From NCBI GenBank assembly GCA_021604805.1, contig BQJR01000002.1, positions 1-64,000 of the forward strand: 64,000 nt of DNA. The letters are read 5' to 3'. The notes below the pieces were generated by a model. The model was not told where the DNA came from. It made no database searches and was given only the letters and a program-made list of their open reading frames with translations. Source of the DNA: Planctomycetota bacterium (GTDB lineage Bacteria; Planctomycetota; B15-G4). The position numbers and the translations under genes are program-made. This document shows, piece after piece, positions 1 through 8,784 of the stretch. Position 1 is the first letter of the stretch; each line of letters begins with the position of its first letter.

Positions 1-95
1 CGTCGCGCAGGCGCTTCACTCCGCAGGAGTTTCCAAGCCAAGCGGCGAGGCTTCAAAAACCCTCCCCGCAAGGCCGCCACGCACCCCCCAGCCCT

Positions 96-105
96 CCCCC
101 CCCCC
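96..105. repeat. poly-C tract (10 C) just downstream of aceE
   Basis: A run of ten C residues lies a few bases past the aceE stop codon, in a short C-rich intergenic stretch. On the aceE transcript it reads as a G-run. No clear hairpin plus U-run terminator is visible in the first 111 bases, although the transcript-sense strand has a short T-run near position 57. Confidence 0.7.
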
Positions 106-111
106 AAGAGC

Positions 112-2877
112 TCAGCGAGCCGTCCCGCCGGGTCCGTCCCAGAGCTCCTGCCAGGACAGGTCTTCCACGCGTCGCAGGGTCGCGTCGTCGACTGCGGTGC
201 GGCTCACCTTCACGCTCTCGAGCGCCGTCTCGCTGAGCACCTTGCCGCAGGCTTGGATCACCGACGCGGCGTCGATGCCCTGGTAGCGATACACCTGGTC
301 GGGACGCCCGCACTTGCTGAACTTGCGCACCGCGAGTGACTCCTGGCGCACGCCGAGGATCGAGCCGATGTTGTCGAGCAGACCGGCTTCGCCGTCGTGC
401 ACCGACACCACCGGCACACGACGCCCGGCGAGCGTGACGAGCTCGGCGCCGTTGTCGAGACCCTCGCGCGGGTTCAGGTGCAGGTCGGCATCGAGACCAA
501 GGCCGCTGCGCAGGTGCGCGTAGTCGTCGTGCGAGGCCAGGATGCCGAGCAACAGGTCGGGCGAGGACACCGAGATCACGTTGGCGTAGATGCCCTGCTC
601 GCGCAGCGTGTCGCTGGCTTCGAGCGCCTCGGTGGCCACCGAGCCCATGGCGAACACGTTCACCACGTTCACGCCGGGTTCGTAGTCGGGTTGCCCGCGG
701 AAGTCCACCATGTAGTACGCGCCGGACAAGCAGTCGTGGCGCGCGGCTTCCAAGATGGTCTCGTCGGCGAGGGGCTCCGACTCGAGGTCGGTGGGGTTGC
801 TGCGGAAGCGCGGATGACGACGCAGTCGTCGCACGAGTTCGCCCTGCTCGATGCCACGCGTGACCGCGCGGATCAGGATGCCTTTGCGCCCGTCGTTCTC
901 GTCTTCGAAGTGACGCCGGATCGACTCGCACAAGATCCAGTCGAGCTCGACGGCGAAGATCGGCTCCCACGTGATCAGGTTCGGGATCTGGATGTCCGAC
1001 TTCCAGGAGTGCTGCGCGCCTTCGCTCGACAGCGTGACGCCCGAAGGCGTTCCCATGATCACGAACTCACCGCCCCAGTAGAGGTTGTAGTAGAGCTGGT
1101 CGAGCGCGCGTTTGATGAAGAAGTCGTACACCGTCATGATCGGGAAGAACGGGATGCCGGCGTAGTGCCCCATCACGCCGAAAGCACCCACGGCCGACAT
1201 GCAGTTGGCTTCCGCGATCTCGAAGCGGATGTGTCGCGTCCACGGTTCTTGCGAGGGTTGCAGTTGCGGGCGACGACGCGTGTGCCCGGTGCGCTCCTCG
1301 ATGTCGGCGACGGACTTCTCTTCGTCGTCGCGCGCGCCGTACACGCGCTCGTTCATCACCGGGTTGAGCTGCGTGCTGGTGCCCACGTCGGGTGACATGG
1401 TGAGCAGGAAGTCGGCGCTGGCCTCCCACTGCTTCTCCTTCTCACCCAGCTCCTCGGGCTCGCTGTCGTCGTCGCGACGCATCTCGGCGTTGGTGCCGAT
1501 GCGCACGAGTTTGGCCGCGAGCTGGCCCCACATCCATTGCGTGTGAGCGCGCGGGAAGAGCTTGGCATCGATGTCGAGGCTGGTCGGGACGCCGCCCGCG
1601 TCGGTGATGCGGTCGCGCACCCACTGACGATTGCGCACGCGCCAGTCGAGCTGCTCGGTGATGCCGTCGCGCAACTCGGCGCCCTTGGCGGCGAGCAACT
1701 TGCCTTCCTCGGTGTCGGCGGCGAAGTTCGCGAAGGGGCGCTCCCAGTCGAGACCTTCCTCCTCGAGCAGCAGGCCGACCTCATCCTCCTTCGGCATCTC
1801 GGAGTGGTTGCCGGGCGCGGCGTACATGTCGAGGCCCCAGCCCTTCACGGTGTGGGCCACGATCATGGTCGGACGCTTGGCGTCCTTCTTGCTGGCCAGC
1901 AGCGCGTCGACGAGCGCTTGCGTGTCGTGACCGCCCACGTCGCAGAGCACGACCTCGAGGTCGGCGTCGCTCAGCGACTCGACCAACTTCTTGCAGCCCT
2001 TGTTGCGCGCGATCAGCGCCTTGCGCGTGTCAGCCATGTCGCGCAACAGCAGGTGCATCTGCAACTCGTAGTCGGAGAAGCCGCTCTCGAGCACCTCTTG
2101 CAGCGGCTTGCCGCCCGGCTTCTTGAACACCTCGCGGCGACGACTGCCGTGCCGCACCTGGATCACTTCCCAACCGTTGGCTTCCGCCATCTCTTCGATG
2201 CGATGCGCGTCGGTGCCGGCCAGCCCGCGCTTGTTCGGCATGCGCGCGCCATCCAAGTTCTGCCGGTTGTAGTCGATGATCCAAGTGACGTTGCCCAGCT
2301 CGCGCTCGGCGAAGTCGGGCATGGCTTCCATGAGCGAGCCCTCGCGGAACTCGCTGTCACCGATGAGCGACCAGAAGTGCACGTCTTCGGGGACCTCGGG
2401 CAGCTCGAGACTGTGGTCGCGCGCGTAGCGATACGCGAGCGCCATGTAGCCCGACACCACCGGCGGAATACCCACCGACCCCGACGGCAGGAAGTGGTAG
2501 CTGTCGGGGTCGGTGCGTGCGTGATAACTCTGCAACACGGGTTCACCGTTCTCGCTGAAGTCGCGCAGACGGTGCAGCGTGCTCTCGATCTCCTCGGCCT
2601 CGAACCAGCGCCCGGTCTCGTGCTCACGGAAGATGCCGAGCATGCCCTGCAACACGTGGTCGATGGGCGCAGCGTGCGGCTTGCAGCACAAGAAGTCGGC
2701 GGGCTTGCGCACCTCGCAATGCAGCGCGGCAAGAATGTGCGCCGAGCTGCTGCACGAGGCCGGGTGCCCGCCCACCTTGGGGTCGGTGCGGTGCGCGTCC
2801 TTGCGGTGATTGGCGATGTGGATCATCGCCGCCGTTTGGATCATCGCGCGCCGCGCGATCGAGTCGAGAGCGCTCAT
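112..2877 (-). CDS. aceE: Pyruvate dehydrogenase E1 component, homodimeric type
   Basis: Thiamine-diphosphate enzyme that decarboxylates pyruvate and transfers the acetyl group to lipoyl-E2. The 921 residues are close to the roughly 890 of proteobacterial AceE. The ThDP-binding signature is visible as GDSEF followed about 25 residues later by NRQNLDG, like GDGE...NLQRLDG in E. coli AceE. The central pyrimidine-binding region (SAVGAFGVMGHYAGIPFFP) and the C-terminal transketolase-like domain are present. The gene starts 4 nt after mdh stops, so the two form a mdh-aceE operon linking pyruvate oxidation to the TCA cycle. E2 and E3 are not in the window. The N-terminus has a His/Cys-rich segment (residues about 40-75) that belongs to the family pattern rather than to a fusion. 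Function is confident; the exact start is the first ATG after mdh. Confidence 0.93.
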   Translation of the reverse strand: MSALDSIARRAMIQTAAMIHIANHRKDAHRTDPKVGGHPASCSSSAHILAALHCEVRKPADFLCCKPHAAPIDHVLQGMLGIFREHETGRWFEAEEIESTLHRLRDFSENGEPVLQSYHARTDPDSYHFLPSGSVGIPPVVSGYMALAYRYARDHSLELPEVPEDVHFWSLIGDSEFREGSLMEAMPDFAERELGNVTWIIDYNRQNLDGARMPNKRGLAGTDAHRIEEMAEANGWEVIQVRHGSRRREVFKKPGGKPLQEVLESGFSDYELQMHLLLRDMADTRKALIARNKGCKKLVESLSDADLEVVLCDVGGHDTQALVDALLASKKDAKRPTMIVAHTVKGWGLDMYAAPGNHSEMPKEDEVGLLLEEEGLDWERPFANFAADTEEGKLLAAKGAELRDGITEQLDWRVRNRQWVRDRITDAGGVPTSLDIDAKLFPRAHTQWMWGQLAAKLVRIGTNAEMRRDDDSEPEELGEKEKQWEASADFLLTMSPDVGTSTQLNPVMNERVYGARDDEEKSVADIEERTGHTRRRPQLQPSQEPWTRHIRFEIAEANCMSAVGAFGVMGHYAGIPFFPIMTVYDFFIKRALDQLYYNLYWGGEFVIMGTPSGVTLSSEGAQHSWKSDIQIPNLITWEPIFAVELDWILCESIRRHFEDENDGRKGILIRAVTRGIEQGELVRRLRRHPRFRSNPTDLESEPLADETILEAARHDCLSGAYYMVDFRGQPDYEPGVNVVNVFAMGSVATEALEASDTLREQGIYANVISVSSPDLLLGILASHDDYAHLRSGLGLDADLHLNPREGLDNGAELVTLAGRRVPVVSVHDGEAGLLDNIGSILGVRQESLAVRKFSKCGRPDQVYRYQGIDAASVIQACGKVLSETALESVKVSRTAVDDATLRRVEDLSWQELWDGPGGTAR

Positions 2878-2881
2878 AGGC

Positions 2882-3877
2882 TCAGCCCAGCAGGTTGGAG
2901 ATCACGGAACGTTCGTGCTCGAGTTCGGCCACGGTGTCTTTGAGCTTGGCCGACGCGAAGTCGGAGAGCGGCAGGCCTTGCACGATCTCGATGCCGCCCG
3001 CGCCGTCGGCACGCACGGGGAAGGAGCTGATGATGCCCTTCGGGACGTCGTAGCTGCCGTCGCTGGGGATCGCGACAGAGTGCCAGTCGCCGTCGGGCGT
3101 CTTCTCGGTGAGGCTGCGCACGTGGTCCACGAGACCGTTCGCCGCCGACAGCGCCGAGGACAAGCCGCGCGCCTTGATGATCGCGGCGCCGCGCTGCTGC
3201 ACGGTCTTGATGAACTCGCCTTCGAGCCAGGCGCGGTCGTCGATGACTTCGTGCGCGAGCTTGCCGCCGATCTTGGCGTTCTCGAAGTCAGGCACCTGCG
3301 TGGCCGAGTGGTTGCCCCAGATCGTCATGTTCGTGATCTGCGTGTGGTGCACGCCGGCCTTGGCGGCGAGCTGCGCCTTCGCGCGGTTCTCGTCGAGACG
3401 CGTCATCGCCGAGAAGCTGCCCTGCGGCATGTCGGGCGCGTTGTGCATCGCGATGAGCGCGTTCGTGTTGCAGGGGTTGCCCACGACCACGGTGCGGCAG
3501 CCGCGGTTCGCGTGATCGTTGATGGCGCGCCCCGTGCTCGTGAAGATCGGGCCATTCTCTTTGATGAGGTCGTTGCGCTCCATGCCGGCGCCACGCGGCT
3601 TCGCGCCCACGAGCAGCGCCCAGTCGACACCCTTGAAGCCTTCTTCGAGGTCGCTCGTGCAGACCATGCCTTGCAGCAGCGGGAAGGCGCAGTCGTCGAG
3701 CTCCATCGCGACACCGTCGAGCGCGGCGAGCGCCTTCTCGTTCGGGATCTCGATCATGTGCAGCACCACGGGCTGGTCGGGGCCGAACATCTGTCCCGCA
3801 GCGATACGGGGCAGCAGGGCGTAGCCGATCTGGCCGGCGGCGCCGGTCACGGCGACATGCAGAGGTGCGGGGCTCAC
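2882..3877 (-). CDS. mdh: Malate dehydrogenase
   Basis: NAD(P)-dependent oxidation of malate to oxaloacetate in the TCA cycle. The N-terminal Rossmann motif [14 protein letters not shown], the dinucleotide/substrate segment [21 protein letters not shown], and the catalytic region with [14 protein letters not shown] and [13 protein letters not shown] are all visible. At 331 residues it has the usual length for the type 2 (cytosolic-like) MDH family. The start is GTG, preceded by GGAGA about 9 nt upstream. It is the first gene of a two-gene operon with aceE (4-nt gap) and is divergent from the sulfatase gene, so both promoters should lie in 3878-4049. Confidence 0.95.
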   Translation of the reverse strand: MSPAPLHVAVTGAAGQIGYALLPRIAAGQMFGPDQPVVLHMIEIPNEKALAALDGVAMELDDCAFPLLQGMVCTSDLEEGFKGVDWALLVGAKPRGAGMERNDLIKENGPIFTSTGRAINDHANRGCRTVVVGNPCNTNALIAMHNAPDMPQGSFSAMTRLDENRAKAQLAAKAGVHHTQITNMTIWGNHSATQVPDFENAKIGGKLAHEVIDDRAWLEGEFIKTVQQRGAAIIKARGLSSALSAANGLVDHVRSLTEKTPDGDWHSVAIPSDGSYDVPKGIISSFPVRADGAGGIEIVQGLPLSDFASAKLKDTVAELEHERSVISNLLG

Positions 3878-4049
3878 GATTCAGTTCTCCGGGTGATGCG
3901 GGGGACGAGAGAAAGCAGGGCGACCGTCGCGCGCCACCGGGTGTCGGTGCGCGCGGCATGTCGCGGCGAGGTCAATGCGATCCCCCATTCTGCCCATCCC
4001 GACGGCCGAGGCCACACCTCAGCCTGCCAAGCTCGCTATGATCGCCGCG

Positions 4050-6362
4050 ATGAGCTCTGCAGCGCACCCGGCCCACCGATCTCCCGCCGCCGACCAGGAC
4101 TCCTCCGCGCGCCGCGGCCTCGCGCCCGCCGGCCTCGCCGTGCTGGCCCTGCTCCTGAGCGCCGTTTCGGCTTGCGGCCCCGCAGAACCCGTCGAGCCTC
4201 CACGATTCGCCGTGGTGGAGCGCCCGGTCGACTTCGAGCTGGTCGACGAGCAGTCAGCCTCGAGGCGCTACTCCCGCGCCTTCCAGCCCGGCGCCGACGA
4301 GACCTGGACCTTCGAGGACCGCTCCGTCCAGAGCAGCGACGGCCAGATCCTGAGCGCCGAGTCCCACCGCCCGCTCGACCTCGCCGGCCCGCTCGACGGC
4401 AGCGTGAACGCGGCGCTCCAACACGTGCTGCGCGTGCGACTCAAGGTGCAAGGCGCCGCCGGCACGCTGCACCTCTGGTGGCGCAAGAAGAGCGAGAGCT
4501 GGGACTCGGCGCGCAGTTCCGCGCCGATCCCGTTCGAGTTCAACGGCGAGTGGCAAGAGGTGCTGTTCGGCCTGGCCAGCATGCGCGGGCGCAAAGACAG
4601 CGACGTGAGCGAGGGCGTGGACCAGTTCCGCATCCGTCTCAGCCCCGCTGATCAGAGCACGCCCCTCAGCGTTCAGGTCGACGAGATCGAGCTGCTCTCC
4701 GACTTCGACCTGCGCCCCGACCAGCTGCAGCGCATCAAGCACCACGGCACGAACGCGCACGGTCGCGTGATCCCGCGCGACGCGTCACTCAGCTGCGAGA
4801 TCACGCCCGGCCCGCGCGACCGCCTGCGCTTCGCCCTGGCCGCCGGCGGCGCGCCCGTGCAAGTGAGCGTGCGCGACGCCGAGGGCAAGCTGCCGCCGCT
4901 CGAGATCAGCGTCGATCCCGACGACGAGTGGCGCGAGTTCAAGCTCGACCTCAGCCCGCTCGAGGGCGCGCCGAGCAAGCTCATCTGGAGCGCGAGCAGC
5001 GAAGGGCCGCGCCAGTCCCTGGCCCTGCTCGGCGCGGTGCTGCGCTTGGCTCCCGAAGCCGAGGCCGCGCCGAACCTCCTGATGTATCTCGAGGACACGT
5101 TGCGCGCCGACCATCTCGGCACCTACGGCTATCCCTTCGAGACCGACCCCGCGCTCCGCGCCATCGCCGACGAAGGCGTGGTGATGTTGCGCACCTACTC
5201 CGCGTCGAGCTGGACGCGCCCGGCTACGAGCACGCTGCTCAGCTCGCTGAATCCCACGCGTCATGGCAACCGCACGCACCTCAACCGGCTGCCCGACGCG
5301 GCGGACACGATCGCGGAAACCCTCGGCGCCGCCGGCTGGGTCACGCGTTCCTTCGTGACGAACTACCACGGCGGCCAGTGGGCCGGTCTCGATCAGGGCT
5401 TCGACCTCGCGGCCGACGCCGAAGCGCACGGCGCGTCGCACGTGAAGACCTCGCTCACTTCGGAAGTCGTGGCCCGTCCCCTCGAAGAGTTCCTGCGCGA
5501 GCACGCCGACGAACGCGTGTTCGTGCACGTGCACACGCTCGACCCGCACTCGCCCTACGACGCGCCCGCCAAGTTGCGCTCGCCCTTCCAGCGGCGTCGT
5601 CGCGAACGCGCGGAGTTCAGCGGTGCCGACGCCGAAGAGAAGATGACCGACGCGGTGAACTACGACGCCGAGATCCTCTACAACGACAAGCGCATCGCGC
5701 GTCTCGACCGCCTGCTCGGCGATCTCGGCCAGCGCGAAGACACGCTCTTCGTGTTCCTCTCCGACCACGGCGAAGCCTGGCAGGAACACGGCCAGTGGTC
5801 GCACCGCCAAACCCTGTTCCAAGAAGAGATTCACGTGCCTTGGATCCTGCGCTGGCCCGCGGGGCTGCCCGCCGGCGTGCGCCTGGAAGCGCCCGTGGGT
5901 CTGGTCGACGTGGCGCCCACGCTGCTGGGCCTGCTCGGTCAGCACGCGCCGCCCGCCTGGCAAGGTCGCGACCTGTCGACGTGGATGCGCGGCGAACGCG
6001 AGAGCGCACCGCGGAGCGGCGAACCGCTGCTCATCGACCTCGTCTACGAACGGCAGTTGGGCGAGAAGATCGGCGAGCTGGCCGTGGTGCAAGGCGAGTT
6101 GAAGATGCACTTCGAGCAGTTCAGCGGGGGCTCGCTCGAGCCACTCGCGCTCTACGACCTCAGCGCGGATCCCGGCGAGCGCGAGAACTTGCTGGCCGAG
6201 CCGATCCACGCGCGCGCCGTGGAAGCGATGACGAGCTGGGCCGCCGCCACGCTGAGTGCCGACCGCGCCGCAAACATGGACACGACCTCGGCGCCCATGG
6301 ACGAGGCCCAGCGCGAGGCGCTGGCCGAGCTCGGCTACGTGCACGAAGACGCACAACACTGA
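4050..6362 (+). CDS. Lipoprotein sulfatase-family hydrolase (PF00884-like)
   Basis: Predicted exported lipoprotein of the sulfatase/alkaline-phosphatase superfamily. Starting at the ATG at 4050, residues 20-42 form a signal peptide ending in AVSAC, a lipobox; an in-frame ATG at 3975 would give an unlikely N-terminus. Residues about 50-330 look like beta-rich carbohydrate- or protein-binding material. Residues about 340-770 are the sulfatase domain: LEDTLRADHLGTYGY (first metal site), FVHVHTLDPHSPYD, and SDHGEAWQEHGQWSH (second metal site), ending in the typical SADPGERENLL. The formylglycine signature C/S-x-P-x-R is not present; the equivalent segment reads SSWTRPATSTLL. It may therefore act as a phospho-transfer-type or FGly-independent hydrolase rather than a classical sulfatase. 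Substrate unknown. Confidence 0.8.
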   Translation: MSSAAHPAHRSPAADQDSSARRGLAPAGLAVLALLLSAVSACGPAEPVEPPRFAVVERPVDFELVDEQSASRRYSRAFQPGADETWTFEDRSVQSSDGQILSAESHRPLDLAGPLDGSVNAALQHVLRVRLKVQGAAGTLHLWWRKKSESWDSARSSAPIPFEFNGEWQEVLFGLASMRGRKDSDVSEGVDQFRIRLSPADQSTPLSVQVDEIELLSDFDLRPDQLQRIKHHGTNAHGRVIPRDASLSCEITPGPRDRLRFALAAGGAPVQVSVRDAEGKLPPLEISVDPDDEWREFKLDLSPLEGAPSKLIWSASSEGPRQSLALLGAVLRLAPEAEAAPNLLMYLEDTLRADHLGTYGYPFETDPALRAIADEGVVMLRTYSASSWTRPATSTLLSSLNPTRHGNRTHLNRLPDAADTIAETLGAAGWVTRSFVTNYHGGQWAGLDQGFDLAADAEAHGASHVKTSLTSEVVARPLEEFLREHADERVFVHVHTLDPHSPYDAPAKLRSPFQRRRRERAEFSGADAEEKMTDAVNYDAEILYNDKRIARLDRLLGDLGQREDTLFVFLSDHGEAWQEHGQWSHRQTLFQEEIHVPWILRWPAGLPAGVRLEAPVGLVDVAPTLLGLLGQHAPPAWQGRDLSTWMRGERESAPRSGEPLLIDLVYERQLGEKIGELAVVQGELKMHFEQFSGGSLEPLALYDLSADPGERENLLAEPIHARAVEAMTSWAAATLSADRAANMDTTSAPMDEAQREALAELGYVHEDAQH

Positions 6363-6502
6363 AGCGCGCTCCACCGAGGCGGCGCTTCCTGGAATACTGA
6401 GTGCGCGCCGAGGACATCCCGCGGCGCGTCGCGCGCGAGCACGGCGCGGCCGCGATCGCCCCGTCGCTCTCCGCCTTCCCGTCGTCCGCCTTGGAGTCCC
6501 CC

Positions 6503-7711
6503 ATGTCCAGCACCTCGCAGCCCGATGCCAGCGACTCCAGCTCCGGGCTCGACGCCGCCGTGCGCGAGCGCTACAGCGAAGGCGCGCAACAGACCACGCC
6601 CGAGTTGTGCTGCCCGGTCGACTACGACCCGAGCTTGTTGAAGGTGATCCCCAGCGAGGTCATCGAGCGCGACTACGGCTGCGGCAACCCGTCGCGGCAC
6701 CTGCATCCGGGCGACACGGTGCTCGACCTCGGCAGCGGCACGGGCAAGATCTGCTTCATCGCGTCGCAGGTGGTGGGCGCGGAAGGGCGCGTGATCGGCG
6801 TCGACATGAACGACGACATGCTCGAGGTGGCCGAGCGCGCGCACCCCGCGGTGGCCGGTCGCATCGGCTACGACAACGTGGAGTTCCGCAAAGGGCGCAT
6901 CGAAGACCTGGCCACCAACCGCGCGCACGTGGATCGATGGCTGGCGGCGAATCCCGTGCGCAGCGACAGAGACCTCGCCGCGCTTGAAGACGAGATGCGC
7001 CGCCAACGCGACGCCGCGCCGCTCGTGGCCAGTGACAGCGTCGACGCCGTGGTGAGCAACTGCGTGCTCAACCTGGTGCTGCCCGAACGCAAGCGCGCGC
7101 TCTTCGACGAGATCTTCCGCGTGCTGCGCAAGGGCGGCCGCGCCATCATCTCCGACATCGTCAGCGACGAAGACGTACCCGACGAGCTCGTCCGCGACCC
7201 CGAGTTGTGGAGCGGTTGCGTGTCGGGCGCGCTGCGCGAAGACGCCTTCCTGAAAGCCTTCGAAGACGCCGGCTTCCACGGCATCGAGATCCTGGAGCGC
7301 GCCGACGAAGCCTGGCAGACCGTGAACGGCATCGAGTTCCGCAGCCTCACGGTGCGCGCCTACAAGGGCAAGCAGGGCGCGTGTCTCGAGCAGGGTCAGG
7401 CCGTGATCTACAAGGGCCCGTGGAAGCGCGTGGAAGACGACGACGGCCACGTGCTCGAGCGCGGCGAACGCATGGCCGTGTGCGGCAAGACCTACGGCCT
7501 GCTCACCAGCGGCGGCTACGCGGGCCAAGTGATCGGCGTGGAGCCGCTCGTGCCCATCCCCGAAGCGAGCGCCGGCCCCTTCGCCTGCACCGGCAACCGC
7601 AAGCGCAGCCCGCGCGAAACCAAGGGCGCAACCTACACGGCCACGATCGCCGTGAGCACCGACTGCTGCGAACCCGGCGAAGACTGCGACCCCGAAGTCT
7701 CGTGCTGCTAG
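6503..7711 (+). CDS. arsM: Arsenite S-adenosylmethionine methyltransferase (ArsM-like)
   Basis: Class I SAM methyltransferase predicted to methylate As(III). The ATG at 6503 follows TTGGAG by 6 nt; upstream in-frame GTG starts are less likely. Cysteines occur where ArsM needs them: a CC pair at residues 36-37, SNCVLNLV near 187 and SGCVSGAL near 237, the last two matching the As-binding cysteines of characterised ArsM. The SAM motif VLDLGSGTGKICF is near residue 72. The C-terminus carries an extra domain and ends in a Cys-rich tail (CCEPGEDCDPEVSCC). arsS overlaps its end, then a glycosyltransferase fusion follows, which supports a role in arsenosugar synthesis rather than simple volatilisation. 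No ArsR regulator lies nearby. Confidence 0.85.
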   Translation: MSSTSQPDASDSSSGLDAAVRERYSEGAQQTTPELCCPVDYDPSLLKVIPSEVIERDYGCGNPSRHLHPGDTVLDLGSGTGKICFIASQVVGAEGRVIGVDMNDDMLEVAERAHPAVAGRIGYDNVEFRKGRIEDLATNRAHVDRWLAANPVRSDRDLAALEDEMRRQRDAAPLVASDSVDAVVSNCVLNLVLPERKRALFDEIFRVLRKGGRAIISDIVSDEDVPDELVRDPELWSGCVSGALREDAFLKAFEDAGFHGIEILERADEAWQTVNGIEFRSLTVRAYKGKQGACLEQGQAVIYKGPWKRVEDDDGHVLERGERMAVCGKTYGLLTSGGYAGQVIGVEPLVPIPEASAGPFACTGNRKRSPRETKGATYTATIAVSTDCCEPGEDCDPEVSCC

Positions 7712-8784
7712 GCCGCGCGCTGAATCACTTCGACGAACAGCTCGCCGCGCACGCGCTGCCGGCGCTGCGGCGCACGCGACTGCGCACGCTGCAAGTCAAC
7801 CTGGGCAAGTTGTGCAACCAGGCCTGCCGGCACTGTCATGTCGACGCGGGGCCCACGCGCACCGAGATGATGAGCGGCGACACCGTCGACGCGCTGCTCG
7901 CGCTGCTGGCGCGCAACCCGAGCGTGGAGCGCGTGGACATCACGGGCGGTGCACCGGAGCTGAACCCGCACTTCCGCCGACTCGTGCGGGGTGTCGTCCA
8001 GGCAGGGCGCGAAGTGATGGTGCGCTGCAACCTCACGGTGCTGCAGCAAGCCGAGCAGCGTGACACGGCGGCCTTCTACGCGGCGCAGGGCGTGCACGTG
8101 ATCGCCTCGCTGCCTTGCTACACAGCCGAGAACGTGGATCGACAACGCGGGGGCGGCGTGTTCGCCGACTCGATCAAGTCGCTGCAAGAACTCAACGCGC
8201 TGGGTTACGGCGCCGCGGAAGGCGCGCCCGACGAGGCGGTGCGAGGCGTCGCGCGAACGGCCGCCGTCGACATGGAAGCTGGCGCTCTGCGTGAACGCGC
8301 GCTGCGCCTCGACCTCGTGTTCAACCCGCTCGGGCCGAGCCTGCCGCCGGCGCAGGCCGCGCTCGAGAGCGACTACCGCGCGCGTCTCGCCGCCGACTTC
8401 GGCCTGCGCTTCGATCAGCTCTACGTGCTGGCGAACATGCCCATCCACCGCTTCGCCGACGACCTCGAGCGCAGCGGCAAACTGCACGACTACGAGCTGC
8501 TGCTGCGCAACGCCTTCAACCCCGCCTCGGTGAACGGCTTGATGTGCCGTGAGCTGCTCAGCATCGACTGGGACGGTTCGCTCGCCGACTGCGACTTCCA
8601 CCAGATGCTCGGCCTGCCGCTCGGCGCAGGCTTGTCGGCACTCGCGGAACTCACCGAACTCGAGAACCTCGGAGCGCTCGACGGCGCCGCGATCACCACC
8701 GCCGACCACTGCCTGGGCTGCACCGCCGGCCAGGGCAGCAGCTGCGGCGGCGCGCTCACGGGCGAGCCCGCTGCAGCCACGTGA
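7702..8784 (+). CDS. arsS: Arsenosugar biosynthesis radical SAM protein ArsS (DUF3641)
   Basis: Radical SAM enzyme family that places a 5'-deoxyadenosyl group on methylated arsenic. The [4Fe-4S] motif CNQACRHC is at residues about 37-44. The family signature CYTAENVDRQRG...VFADSI follows near residue 138, then the DUF3641 C-terminal domain with CRELLSIDWDGSLADCDF and CLGCTAGQGSSCGG, giving extra cysteines for substrate or auxiliary cluster binding. The likely start is GTG 7702, which overlaps the arsM stop by 10 nt; a CTG at 7705 is possible. The stop overlaps the next GTG (GTGA). Some family members are selenoproteins; no in-frame TGA is needed here. Operon position after arsM strongly supports the call. 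Confidence 0.88.
   Translation: MLLGRALNHFDEQLAAHALPALRRTRLRTLQVNLGKLCNQACRHCHVDAGPTRTEMMSGDTVDALLALLARNPSVERVDITGGAPELNPHFRRLVRGVVQAGREVMVRCNLTVLQQAEQRDTAAFYAAQGVHVIASLPCYTAENVDRQRGGGVFADSIKSLQELNALGYGAAEGAPDEAVRGVARTAAVDMEAGALRERALRLDLVFNPLGPSLPPAQAALESDYRARLAADFGLRFDQLYVLANMPIHRFADDLERSGKLHDYELLLRNAFNPASVNGLMCRELLSIDWDGSLADCDFHQMLGLPLGAGLSALAELTELENLGALDGAAITTADHCLGCTAGQGSSCGGALTGEPAAAT

Noticed and set aside
53..2943. Long plus- and minus-strand ORFs opposite or overlapping aceE
   Set aside because: Arg/His/Ala-rich translations without family motifs; products of GC-biased third positions opposite a clear AceE.
7702..8784. Selenocysteine in ArsS
   Set aside because: The frame has no internal TGA; the family cysteines are encoded normally.
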